Notes: a model not told the origin generated them from the sequence alone. A DNA stretch of 6,017 nt from DATLFQ01 sp035540915 (GCA_035540915.1 DATLFQ010000206.1:1-6017), one strand, 5' to 3'; positions 1-5,227 are shown, counted from the first letter of the stretch. Numbers and translations: made by a program.

Positions 1-110
1 TTCCTCGACACCGCCAGCTTCGGGCTGCCGCCCCGCCACTCGCCGAGCGCCCGATGCAGCGCGTCGAACGCGGGACGGGGCGGCAGCCCGAAGCTGGCGG
101 TGTCGAGGAA
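1..110. repeat. Perfect 35-bp inverted repeat at the window edge (fold-back)
   Basis: Bases 1-35 are the exact reverse complement of bases 76-110, separated by a 40-base spacer (36-75); the match stops at 35/76. The 76-110 arm, read on the minus strand, encodes the family-typical FLDTASFGLPPR motif of a class V aminotransferase in its expected place. The 1-35 arm read in the same frame gives an untypical continuation (GGSPKLAVSR). The inner arm therefore looks genuine and the outer arm looks like its inverted copy. The likely origin is an assembly or amplification fold-back at a contig end; a true genomic hairpin is less likely. The GC-rich inner end of the arms may have supplied the microhomology. 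Confidence 0.93.
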
Positions 111-170
111 CGGCCCCTCGGGGGCCCACAGATGGCGGACGGCGTCCACCGCTGCCGTCCCGGTCGCCAT
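1..170 (-). CDS. Class V aminotransferase (PLP-dependent), N-terminal fragment
   Basis: A 56-residue N-terminus runs off the left edge. The ATG at 170-168 is followed by an open frame to base 1. An in-frame TAG at 185-183 means no longer start is possible, and a weak GGCGGG lies just before the ATG. Residues 21-31 read FLDTASFGLPP, and residues 32-48 continue with an amphipathic stretch ending in GEWRGG. This is the usual opening of class V aminotransferases (kynureninase or cysteine-desulfurase-like fold), where the motif precedes the small-domain helix. The PLP lysine and most of the enzyme are missing, so substrate and subgroup cannot be told. Codons downstream of W45 (bases 1-35) are probably a fold-back artefact, so genuine sequence may end near base 36. 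The gene is divergent from the exporter operon. Confidence 0.72.
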   Translation of the reverse strand, partial: MATGTAAVDAVRHLWAPEGPFLDTASFGLPPRPAFDALHRALGEWRGGSPKLAVSR

Positions 171-189
171 CCCGCCATCGTGCTACACC
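171..189. promoter_or_regulatory. Very short divergent intergenic gap
   Basis: Only 19 bases separate the aminotransferase ATG (170, minus) from the first candidate GTG of the ABC ATPase (190, plus). Both promoters must lie inside the opposite gene or be leaderless. A TACACC at 184-189, close to the TAnnnT -10 pattern, would suit leaderless initiation at the GTG at 196. No clear -35 is visible for either direction. The promoter assignment is inference; only the spacing is directly seen. Confidence 0.3.
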
Positions 190-1104
190 GTGCCGGTGCC
201 GGTCATCGAGCTGGAGGGCCTGCGCAAGGAGTACCGCCGTCCGTGGGGACGCCGCATCGCCGCCATCGACGGGATCGACCTGGAAGTCCCCGAGGGCGGG
301 GTCTTCGGCTTCCTCGGCCCGAACGGGTCGGGCAAGACCACCACCATCCGGTGCCTGCTCGGGCTGGCCCGGCCCACGGCCGGGCGCTGCCGCCTGCTGG
401 GCGCCGACTCCTCCGGCGACCTCTCGGGGGTGATGGGGCGGGTCGGCTCGCTGGTGGAGATGCCCGGCCTGTCGCCGGGCATGTCGGCCCGCACCAACCT
501 GGCCCTGCTCGGTCGCCTGGACGGGATCGGCGGTGACCGGGTGGACGCCGTGCTCGACCGGGTCGGGTTGACCGAGCGGGCCGGCGATGCGGTCCGCGGC
601 TACTCGCTGGGCATGCGCCAGCGGCTCGGCATCGCCATCGCCCTCCTCAAGGATCCCGAGCTGCTGGTGCTCGACGAGCCGGCCAACGGGCTGGACCCCG
701 CCGGCATCCGGGAGGTGCGCATGCTCCTGCGCAGCCTCGGCGACGAGGGCCGGACGGTGTTCGTGTCCAGCCACATCCTCAGCGAGGTGCAGGCGATGTG
801 CGACCGGGTGGCCATCCTGGCCCGGGGCCGGTGCGTGACGTCGGGTCCGGTGGACGATGTGCTGTCGGCCGGCGGGCCGCAGGGGCTGATCGTGAAGGTG
901 GCGGACCTGGCCGCCGGGCTGACCGTGCTCCACCGTGCCGGCATCCCGGCCGCCATGGACGGGACGGCCATCCGCGTCGAGCTGCCGCCGGCCGAGGCCG
1001 AGCGGGTCAGCCGGGAGCTGGCCACGGCCGGTCTCTACGTGACCGAGCTGCGCCCGCAGGAGCTCTCCCTTGAGACCGTCTTCTTGGAGCTGACCGGGTC
1101 GTGA
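190..1104 (+). CDS. ABC-2 exporter ATP-binding protein (BcrA/DrrA-like)
   Basis: Cytoplasmic ATPase of a two-component ABC exporter, 304 residues from the GTG at 190. The GTG at 196 is equally plausible, and the frame stays open further upstream but without family-like sequence. Motifs in order: Walker A GPNGSGKT at 43-50, signature YSLGMRQR at 138-145, Walker B LLVLDEP at 158-164, D-loop GLDP at 167-170 and switch histidine in SSHILSEV at 195. The Q-loop position carries glutamate (GSLVEMPG, E90), as is common in the bacitracin-transporter-like branch. The last 80 residues form the usual accessory domain ending in LSLETVFLELTGS. The stop overlaps the permease start by 4 bases (GTGA), which indicates translational coupling. 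The exported substrate cannot be inferred: drugs, peptides and lipids are all known for the family. Confidence 0.93.
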   Translation: MPVPVIELEGLRKEYRRPWGRRIAAIDGIDLEVPEGGVFGFLGPNGSGKTTTIRCLLGLARPTAGRCRLLGADSSGDLSGVMGRVGSLVEMPGLSPGMSARTNLALLGRLDGIGGDRVDAVLDRVGLTERAGDAVRGYSLGMRQRLGIAIALLKDPELLVLDEPANGLDPAGIREVRMLLRSLGDEGRTVFVSSHILSEVQAMCDRVAILARGRCVTSGPVDDVLSAGGPQGLIVKVADLAAGLTVLHRAGIPAAMDGTAIRVELPPAEAERVSRELATAGLYVTELRPQELSLETVFLELTGS

Positions 1105-2012
1105 CCGCGCTGCTGGCCGGCGAGCTGCGGCGCCTGCTGTCCCGGCGCCTGGTCCGGGTGCTGCTGCTGCTGGCGGTGCTCGCCGTCTCGCTGGCCGGCG
1201 TACTGACCTTCGTCAACACCGAGAAGACCGACCCGGCCGCCGTGGCCGCCCGGCTGGCGGAGGTCCAGCGCCAGTTCCAGGAGTGCTTCGAGCGCGACGC
1301 CGTCCGGCGCGGCCCGCCGGGGCCGGTGGAAGGACCCGGCAGCGTGTGCGACATCGACACAAGCGGCACGAGCGACGACAGCCTGCCCCTGGTCGACCTG
1401 TCCGACATCCTGAAGGGGACCACGGCACCGCTGGTCATCGTGGGCTGGCTGTTGGGCGCCTCGGCCATCGGCGCCGACTGGCAGTCACGCACGCTCACCA
1501 CGCTGCTGACGTGGGAGCCCAGGCGGACCCGGGTCCTGCTGGGAAAGGCCGCGGCGGCCATGATCGTGGCCGCCCTGTTCTTCCTCGTCGCCCAGGCGCT
1601 GCTGTTCGCCGCCCTGCTGCCGTCGGTGCTGGCCCACGGCACGACCGCGGGCGCCGACGCCGAGTGGGCCGGCACCCTGGCCGGCGTGGTCGGCCGGGGC
1701 GGGATCACGGTGGCCGTCGCGGCGGGAATCGGGTTCGCGCTGGCCTCGGTGGGCCGCAACACCGCCGCCGCCCTGGGCGCCGGCTTCGCCTACGTCGTGG
1801 TCATCGAGCAGGTGGTCGGCGGCTTCCTGGAGGACTGGCGCCGCTGGCTGCTGCTGGGCAACATCATCGTGTTCGTGTCCGGCGAGAGCGGCGGCGGCGA
1901 CGAGGGCATCCCCGGTCGCTCGGTCCTCGGTGCCGGCCTGTTCCTGACGCTGGTGGCGCTGGGCCTGCTCCTGGCCGCGGCGGCGGTGTTCCGCCAGCGC
2001 GACGTGGCGTAG
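1101..2012 (+). CDS. ABC-2 type transporter permease subunit
   Basis: Integral membrane partner of the preceding ATPase, 303 residues from a GTG start inside the GTGA overlap; GGAG at 1086-1089 could serve as ribosome site. About six hydrophobic segments are visible: roughly 18-38, 108-125, 150-173, 188-208, 210-227 and 275-296. After the first segment comes a roughly 65-residue hydrophilic loop, probably outside the membrane, with two cysteines (C62, C83) that could pair. The stretch GASAIGADWQSRTLTTLLTW (119-138), followed by PRRTRVLLGK, is the typical ABC-2 pattern of a cytoplasmic segment that contacts the ATPase. The protein ends with a short basic tail (RQRDVA). Two-gene operons of this type form homodimeric exporters with two ATPase chains. 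The substrate is unknown. Confidence 0.88.
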   Translation: MTALLAGELRRLLSRRLVRVLLLLAVLAVSLAGVLTFVNTEKTDPAAVAARLAEVQRQFQECFERDAVRRGPPGPVEGPGSVCDIDTSGTSDDSLPLVDLSDILKGTTAPLVIVGWLLGASAIGADWQSRTLTTLLTWEPRRTRVLLGKAAAAMIVAALFFLVAQALLFAALLPSVLAHGTTAGADAEWAGTLAGVVGRGGITVAVAAGIGFALASVGRNTAAALGAGFAYVVVIEQVVGGFLEDWRRWLLLGNIIVFVSGESGGGDEGIPGRSVLGAGLFLTLVALGLLLAAAAVFRQRDVA

Positions 2013-2014
2013 AG

Positions 2015-2026
2015 CGGCGGCCGCCG
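2015..2026. terminator. GC-only 12-bp palindrome after the exporter operon
   Basis: CGGCGGCCGCCG begins 3 bases after the permease stop and sits in a longer G/C-only run. No T-tract follows, so a role in ending transcription of the exporter operon is only a guess. In DNA of this composition such palindromes also arise by chance. Confidence 0.2.
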
Positions 2027-2165
2027 CCGGCCGGGTTCACCCTCCGGCGTTTGGAGTCCGGGAGCCGGGGTGGCGCTGGCCGGCCGGGGGTGCAACCTGT
2101 CGGTCGTCGCGGCGCTGACGCGGGCGACGGCCCCTCGCCTCGAGGCGTTCGACCGGGCGCGAAGA

Positions 2166-2188
2166 AGCCGCCGGCACAGCCGGCGGCT
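2166..2188 (-). terminator. Hairpin terminator of the cold shock gene (perhaps bidirectional)
   Basis: A perfect 10-bp stem AGCCGCCGGC / GCCGGCGGCT with a 3-base loop starts 22 bases after the cold shock stop. On the minus strand it is followed by TCTTCGCG, a weak pyrimidine tract with no true T-run, as is common in actinobacterial terminators. It lies between two convergent units, so it may also stop transcripts coming from the exporter operon on the plus strand. Confidence 0.6.
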
Positions 2189-2210
2189 CCAGCGGTCCGG
2201 CGACGTGCGG

Positions 2211-2411
2211 CTAGATCAGCCGGACGTTCTGCGCTTCCTCGCCCTTGCGTCCGGGGGCCACGTCGAACTCGACGGCCTGGCCCTCGTCGAGGGAACGGTA
2301 GCCATTCCCCTGGATGTTCGAATAGTGCACGAAGACGTCGTCGCCCCCTTCTCGCGAGATGAAGCCGAAACCCTTCTCGGAGTTGAAGAACTTGACAGTA
2401 CCTGTGGTCAA
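2211..2411 (-). CDS. csp: Cold shock protein, CspA family
   Basis: A 66-residue single cold-shock domain, the standard family length. It is a small cytoplasmic OB-fold protein that binds single-stranded RNA and DNA and melts mRNA structure. RNP1 is KGFGFIS at 13-19 and RNP2 is VFVHYS at 26-31. The opening TTGTVKFFN and the closing EEAQNVRLI are typical. The start is the TTG at 2411-2409, giving MTTGTVKFFN; GGAAGAG lies 5 bases upstream, and no ATG or GTG at a family-like position is available in frame. It is a monocistronic unit with its own hairpin terminator, converging on the exporter operon. Several copies per genome are usual in actinobacteria, and which paralogue this is cannot be told. 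Confidence 0.96.
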   Translation of the reverse strand: MTTGTVKFFNSEKGFGFISREGGDDVFVHYSNIQGNGYRSLDEGQAVEFDVAPGRKGEEAQNVRLI

Positions 2412-2413
2412 CT

Positions 2414-2434
2414 TGACTCTTCCGCTTTCAGCGG
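2414..2434 (-). promoter_or_regulatory. Leader hairpin touching the csp ribosome site
   Basis: On the minus strand CCGCT-GAA-AGCGG forms a 5-bp stem with a 3-base loop (2434-2422), and the Shine-Dalgarno-like GGAAGAG begins with the last two G of this stem. Folding would partly hide the ribosome site ahead of a TTG start. The overlap is seen directly; a temperature-responsive role is inference from known csp leaders. Confidence 0.4.
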
Positions 2435-2464
2435 GCGCCTCCGTGTGAGGTGCCCGGCCCGACC

Positions 2465-2470
2465 ACCCTA
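2465..2470 (-). promoter_or_regulatory. Possible -10 element of the cold shock gene
   Basis: TAGGGT on the minus strand fits the TAnnnT pattern of actinobacterial -10 boxes. It would give a leader of about 45 bases before the TTG start. No convincing -35 is seen 16-18 bases upstream, so the call is weak. Confidence 0.25.
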
Positions 2471-2497
2471 GCCGGGATCGGGAGAAGCGCCGTCCGG

Positions 2498-2550
2498 GGC
2501 CGCTCGAGCGGCCTAACCGGGCACTGGCAGCAGCCGGGTCGGCGCCGACC
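2498..2550. repeat. Two perfect palindromes between csp and the regulator gene
   Basis: GGCCGCTCGAGCGGCC (2498-2513, 16 bp) and GGTCGGCGCCGACC (2537-2550, 14 bp) lie 23 bases apart in the 179-base gap upstream of csp and downstream of the regulator stop. The one nearer the regulator stop could help end that transcript. The one nearer csp could be a dyad operator upstream of its promoter. There is no T-tract, and chance occurrence in GC-rich DNA is possible. No gene is seen in this gap. Confidence 0.4.
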
Positions 2551-2590
2551 GGAGTGGCGCCGTCGGGCTGACCCTGTCGGCGACGACACG

Positions 2591-4519
2591 TCACGTCCTG
2601 AGGCGGTACCCGACACCCCGCACGGTCTCGATGGCCGAGCCCGTCGGCCCCATCTTCTTCCTCAAGGACCGCACGACCACGTCCACGACATTGCTTCCAC
2701 CCGTGTACGTGTGGCCCCAGGCGTGCTCGATGAGCGTGGCCCGACTCACCGCCTTCCCCCTGTGGGCGAGGAGGCATTCGAGCACGCCGGATTCCAGCGC
2801 CGTGAGCGCCACGCGCCCGTCTTCGAGCACCAGTTCGCGGTTGACCGCGTCGAGCAACCCCTCGGGCTTGACTCCCAACTCGGCGGCAGCGAGGCGGGCC
2901 AGCCACCCGTCGACCGACTCCGGCCCGAAGTCGAGCCACCCCAAGGTGTAGTCCCGCCCGAGGTGGACCGGGACGGGAGAGAGCGCGAACCCGAGCGTGG
3001 TGAGCGCCTCGGCGTAAGGGGCCGGGTCGGCGCTGACGGTGTACAGGCGACCCAGGTGCGGGCGCATCTCCATGTACATGCGCTTGATGTCGAGCCACGT
3101 GGCGGCCTGCACGCCGCTCGGCTTCCCCCCGTGCTCGCGGCTGAGCTCACAGCGATCCAACAAGGCACGCTGGCGGTTGGGTAGGGGGTGGCGAGCCAGG
3201 TGGTCACGCCAGGCGGCGACGACGGGGTCGGCCCGAGCGAGGCCGTAGGGCACGACGTCGGCGGGGGCAACGACGCTGAACCCGACCACCGCGCCGGCAC
3301 GGTCCCGCACCGCCCGGAAGGAGAGCGGACAGCTCTCCCACCAGGCGGAGAGGACGGCAGCGGCCGCTGGCGGCTCGTGCCGCTCGATGATCTGGCGGAT
3401 CGCCATTGCGTCGTCGGGGCGTGCGGGCTCCACCGCGTACAGGTGGGCCGTCGTTGGGAAGAACGCCTCGCGAACGGCGGGGTTCTCGAGCAGGTAGAGC
3501 ATGTCGGCGGTGTAGCGCCACAGCTGCGAGCGGCTCGCCTCCCCTACCTGTCGGCGCAGGGTCTGCCAGGCGGCCGCCCGGTAGCGGCGGTGGGCGTCCG
3601 GGTCCCGGGCGGCGAGCCTCGTCGCAATCGCGGCTTGGACGGCCTCGTGGAGGCGGAGACCGTCGGGTCCCTCATCCACGAAGGGCAGCCCGGCCAGGCG
3701 CTCGAGCGCCTTGTCTGCTGCGATGTCCGGGTGCATGGCGCTGAGGAGCGGCACGGTGATGCGGCGGACGACTGCGGCGGCGTCGAGGATACGGCGGGTC
3801 AGGCCGTCGAGGTTGTCCACGTACAACCTCGTCAGCTCTTCGATTACTCGGGGGACGGCCGCCTCCTCCACCCGGAGCCCGGACTGCTCGCGCAGAGCCA
3901 CGGCCGCGACCTGGAGGGCTAGGGGGTGGCCGCGGGCGACCCGGTTGATGACGCGGGCGTCGGCCTCAGCCACGCCGGCGCCTGCGAGGACCTCGAGGGC
4001 GCTCTCGTCCTCGAGCGGGCCCAGGAGGAGGCTGCGGAATCGCCTCGGAGCGGCACGGGCATCGAACCAAGCGGAGAGGGGAGGCTCCCGCCCGGCCATC
4101 ACGACCCGTACATGGTCGTCGAGGGCGGGCACGAGCTGCGAGCGCAGCCACGGGTCGGAGATCCGGAACAGCTCGTAGGCGTCGACGGCAACGACGACGA
4201 GTTCTCCGAGCCCCGCCAGTGTCGACGCCGCCTCGTCCACCCGGTCCGCCTTCGCGGACACGGCACGGCTCAAGGCGTCGAGGAAACCGTGCTCGGTAGG
4301 TTCGAAGTCTCGGCAGTCGAGCCGCACGAGCGCTGCTCCCGCCGCCTCGGCGTCGGCGCCGAGGCGGCGGAGGAGGACCGACTTGCCGATCCCGCCGGGA
4401 CCGTGGACGAACACGACGAGGGGGCCGTCTGCCCTCAGCACCTGGAGGAGGACGGCCCGCTCTCGCTCCCGACCGACGACGCCGCTGGCGCTCCCGCGGT
4501 TCGCCACCACGGGGTCCAT
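2591..4519 (-). CDS. STAND-type ATPase / GNAT-like / winged-helix transcriptional regulator
   Basis: A 642-residue cytoplasmic multidomain regulator. Residues 14-45 open with VVGRERE and Walker A GPGGIGKS (40-47). Walker B lies around VVVAVDAYE (D113), a sensor-like VMAGREPP at 140-147 and the GHPLAL motif at 197-202, all typical of STAND/AP-ATPase signalling NTPases. Residues about 230-350 are helical with a WHD-like stretch ending in DEGPDGLRLHEAV. Residues about 362-530 (ARPDDAMAIRQI, then DRAGAVVGFSVV, then KRMYMEMRPHLGRLY and LTTLGF) resemble an acetyltransferase-like fold; this part is inferred. Residues 560-642 are an OmpR/PhoB-type winged helix with recognition helix SNVVDVVVRSLRKKM and wing VRGVGYRLR. 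The ATG at 4519 lies 12 bases after the ydhR-like stop, so the two are probably cotranscribed. DNA binding through the C-terminus is well supported; the inducing signal is unknown. Confidence 0.85.
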   Translation of the reverse strand: MDPVVANRGSASGVVGRERERAVLLQVLRADGPLVVFVHGPGGIGKSVLLRRLGADAEAAGAALVRLDCRDFEPTEHGFLDALSRAVSAKADRVDEAASTLAGLGELVVVAVDAYELFRISDPWLRSQLVPALDDHVRVVMAGREPPLSAWFDARAAPRRFRSLLLGPLEDESALEVLAGAGVAEADARVINRVARGHPLALQVAAVALREQSGLRVEEAAVPRVIEELTRLYVDNLDGLTRRILDAAAVVRRITVPLLSAMHPDIAADKALERLAGLPFVDEGPDGLRLHEAVQAAIATRLAARDPDAHRRYRAAAWQTLRRQVGEASRSQLWRYTADMLYLLENPAVREAFFPTTAHLYAVEPARPDDAMAIRQIIERHEPPAAAAVLSAWWESCPLSFRAVRDRAGAVVGFSVVAPADVVPYGLARADPVVAAWRDHLARHPLPNRQRALLDRCELSREHGGKPSGVQAATWLDIKRMYMEMRPHLGRLYTVSADPAPYAEALTTLGFALSPVPVHLGRDYTLGWLDFGPESVDGWLARLAAAELGVKPEGLLDAVNRELVLEDGRVALTALESGVLECLLAHRGKAVSRATLIEHAWGHTYTGGSNVVDVVVRSLRKKMGPTGSAIETVRGVGYRLRT

Positions 4520-4531
4520 GGTCGCCTGTCG

Positions 4532-4849
4532 TCACGCCGCCTGCACGGCGGCGCCGTGGGTGACCTGCGTCGGACCCTCGAGGACGGCGAACGTCTCGGC
4601 CCTGACGCTTGCGAACGCCGGTGCCTCTTGGATCGCCCGGAAGAGCCCGGAGGCGAGATAGGCGTCGAGCGACTCGCGGTCGCAGAAGGTGTAGACGCCG
4701 CCGTAGGTGTTGGTGGCGGGGTCGGCGATCCAGACCTTGGCGATCATCCCTGGGATGTCGGCGAACGCCGGAGCGTCCCTGTCGCACCCGCGGTAGTACT
4801 CCGCCTCGGTGAGCCCTTCCAGTCCGAACGTCACGATGAGGACGTGCAT
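4532..4849 (-). CDS. YdhR-like putative monooxygenase (ABM-fold) protein
   Basis: A 105-residue protein with the features of the YdhR-type putative monooxygenase family, small dimeric alpha/beta-barrel proteins of the ABM (antibiotic biosynthesis monooxygenase) superfamily. It opens with a beta strand MHVLIVTFGLEGLTEAEYY. The family hallmark AKVWIADPATNTYGGVY lies at 37-53, followed by DRESLDAYLAS (57-67) and the C-terminal strand ETFAVLEGPTQVTHG. The length is normal. The start ATG at 4849 is fixed by an ideal Shine-Dalgarno 4 bases away; an in-frame ATG at 4924 is rejected because it lies in the operator repeats. The substrate is unknown, and family members have been proposed to act on aromatic or quinone-like compounds. 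It is the first gene of a two-gene unit with the regulator downstream, which suggests it is the regulator's effector or target. Confidence 0.87.
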   Translation of the reverse strand: MHVLIVTFGLEGLTEAEYYRGCDRDAPAFADIPGMIAKVWIADPATNTYGGVYTFCDRESLDAYLASGLFRAIQEAPAFASVRAETFAVLEGPTQVTHGAAVQAA

Positions 4850-4853
4850 TCTT

Positions 4854-4860
4854 CCTCCTT
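4854..4860 (-). promoter_or_regulatory. Strong Shine-Dalgarno of the YdhR-like gene
   Basis: AAGGAGG on the minus strand, 4 bases before the ATG at 4849. It is the best ribosome site in the window, far stronger than the one before the downstream regulator (GACAGGCGACC). This suggests the enzyme is made in larger amounts than the regulator from the same message. Confidence 0.85.
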
Positions 4861-4884
4861 GCTGTGCCCAACGTTTCTGGGTCG

Positions 4885-4890
4885 ACCGTA
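4885..4890 (-). promoter_or_regulatory. Candidate -10 element of the ydhR-like/regulator operon
   Basis: TACGGT on the minus strand matches TAnnnT. The place where a -35 would fall (about 4908-4913) has no TTGAca-like hexamer but touches the end of the 11-bp repeat array, as expected for a promoter that depends on an activator bound at -35. Alternative -10 positions nearer the repeats (TATGCC at 4909-4904) cannot be excluded. Confidence 0.35.
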
Positions 4891-4912
4891 GGAGCGACCG
4901 GGCGGGCATAGA

Positions 4913-4944
4913 TGAGAAGGACATGAGAAAAGCGTGAGAAGGTC
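4913..4944 (-). promoter_or_regulatory. Triple 11-bp direct repeat, probable operator of the operon
   Basis: TGAGAA occurs at 4913-4918, 4924-4929 and 4935-4940 on the plus strand (TTCTCA on the minus strand), so the units start exactly 11 bp apart. The repeats extend to ATGAGAAGG, ATGAGAAAA and GTGAGAAGG. This patch is A/G-rich and clearly lower in GC than its surroundings. OmpR/PhoB-type winged-helix domains bind head-to-tail to direct repeats with 11-bp phase, and the operon encodes such a domain. The array lies 64 bases before the ydhR-like start, in the right place for an activator site. Binding by this regulator is inference; the repeat is directly visible. Confidence 0.7.
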
Positions 4945-5227
4945 CGGCAGGAACTGACCGGACGAATGGGCGGAGCGATCGCTCGCCGGGGGGACGTGAC
5001 AGCGGGGTCGCGGCGCACGGTGACGACGGCCCCGCTCACAGGGACGAGCCGGCGCTCCTCGGCCCGTTGCTGACGCGCTGCTGGGAGCGGCAGAACCACA
5101 CCGTCTGACGACGCCGCCTACGTCGCCTCGGCGAGATCATGGATCGCATCCTCGTCACCGCTGACAGCCGCCCCGCCGGCGCGTCGGGCGGGCGGTGCGA
5201 GGTCGGGTTACTGCGACCCTGACGCCC
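4945..5227. other. Gene-less intergenic stretch with several hairpins
   Basis: No convincing gene is seen on either strand; short frames such as 4966-5073 and 5139-5222 on the plus strand lack ribosome sites and family-like sequence. The stretch holds a 12-bp palindrome GAGCGATCGCTC (4973-4984). It also holds a stem AGCGGGG/CCCCGCT (5001-5007 with 5030-5036) that can extend through GTG/CAC after a 2-base bulge. It separates the glgB 3' end from the operator of the ydhR-like operon. A small RNA cannot be excluded, but there is no positive evidence beyond structure. Confidence 0.5.
5168..5195 (-). terminator. Possible terminator hairpin after glgB
   Basis: CCGCCC at 5168-5173 pairs with GGGCGG at 5190-5195 to make a G/C stem about 30 bases after the glgB stop on the minus strand. 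The inner part pairs imperfectly and no T-run follows. The position is right for the end of the glgB transcript, but the evidence is weak. Confidence 0.3.

Noticed and set aside
100..189. Upstream extension of the ABC ATPase to the GTG at 100
   Set aside because: The extra 30 residues show no family-like sequence and would overlap the divergent aminotransferase by 71 bases; the domain begins at VPVIELEGLRKEY, which fits a start at 190 or 196.
2412..3098. Long minus-strand frame running into the cold shock gene, suggesting a fusion protein
   Set aside because: The upstream part is low-complexity Arg/Gly/Ala-rich sequence in a shifted frame over the 3' end of the regulator gene; the cold shock domain is complete from the TTG at 2411 with its own ribosome site.
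3926..4891. Long open frames on the plus strand opposite the regulator gene
   Set aside because: They are composition-driven frames antisense to a gene with clear ATPase and winged-helix motifs; they show no recognisable domain and no ribosome site.
4850..4924. In-frame ATG at 4924 as start of the YdhR-like gene
   Set aside because: It lies inside the 11-bp repeat array, has no ribosome site and adds 25 residues not expected for the family, whereas the ATG at 4849 has an ideal Shine-Dalgarno.
4913..4944. CRISPR-like or satellite repeat reading of the TGAGAA array
   Set aside because: The units are 11 bp with no unique spacers and only three copies; the phase and position fit a protein-binding operator instead.
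4973..4984. GCGATCGC core as a cyanobacterial HIP1 element
   Set aside because: It is a single occurrence in clearly actinobacterial-style DNA; HIP1 is meaningful only when highly iterated in a genome.
5032..5107. Short plus-strand frame ending LLTRCWERQNHTV, possible remnant of a gene end
   Set aside because: No start, no upstream coding continuation and no family recognised, so a decayed gene cannot be supported.
5139..5222. 27-residue plus-strand frame MDRILVTADSRP...
   Set aside because: It has no Shine-Dalgarno, no recognisable family and overlaps the possible glgB terminator hairpin; chance is the better explanation.
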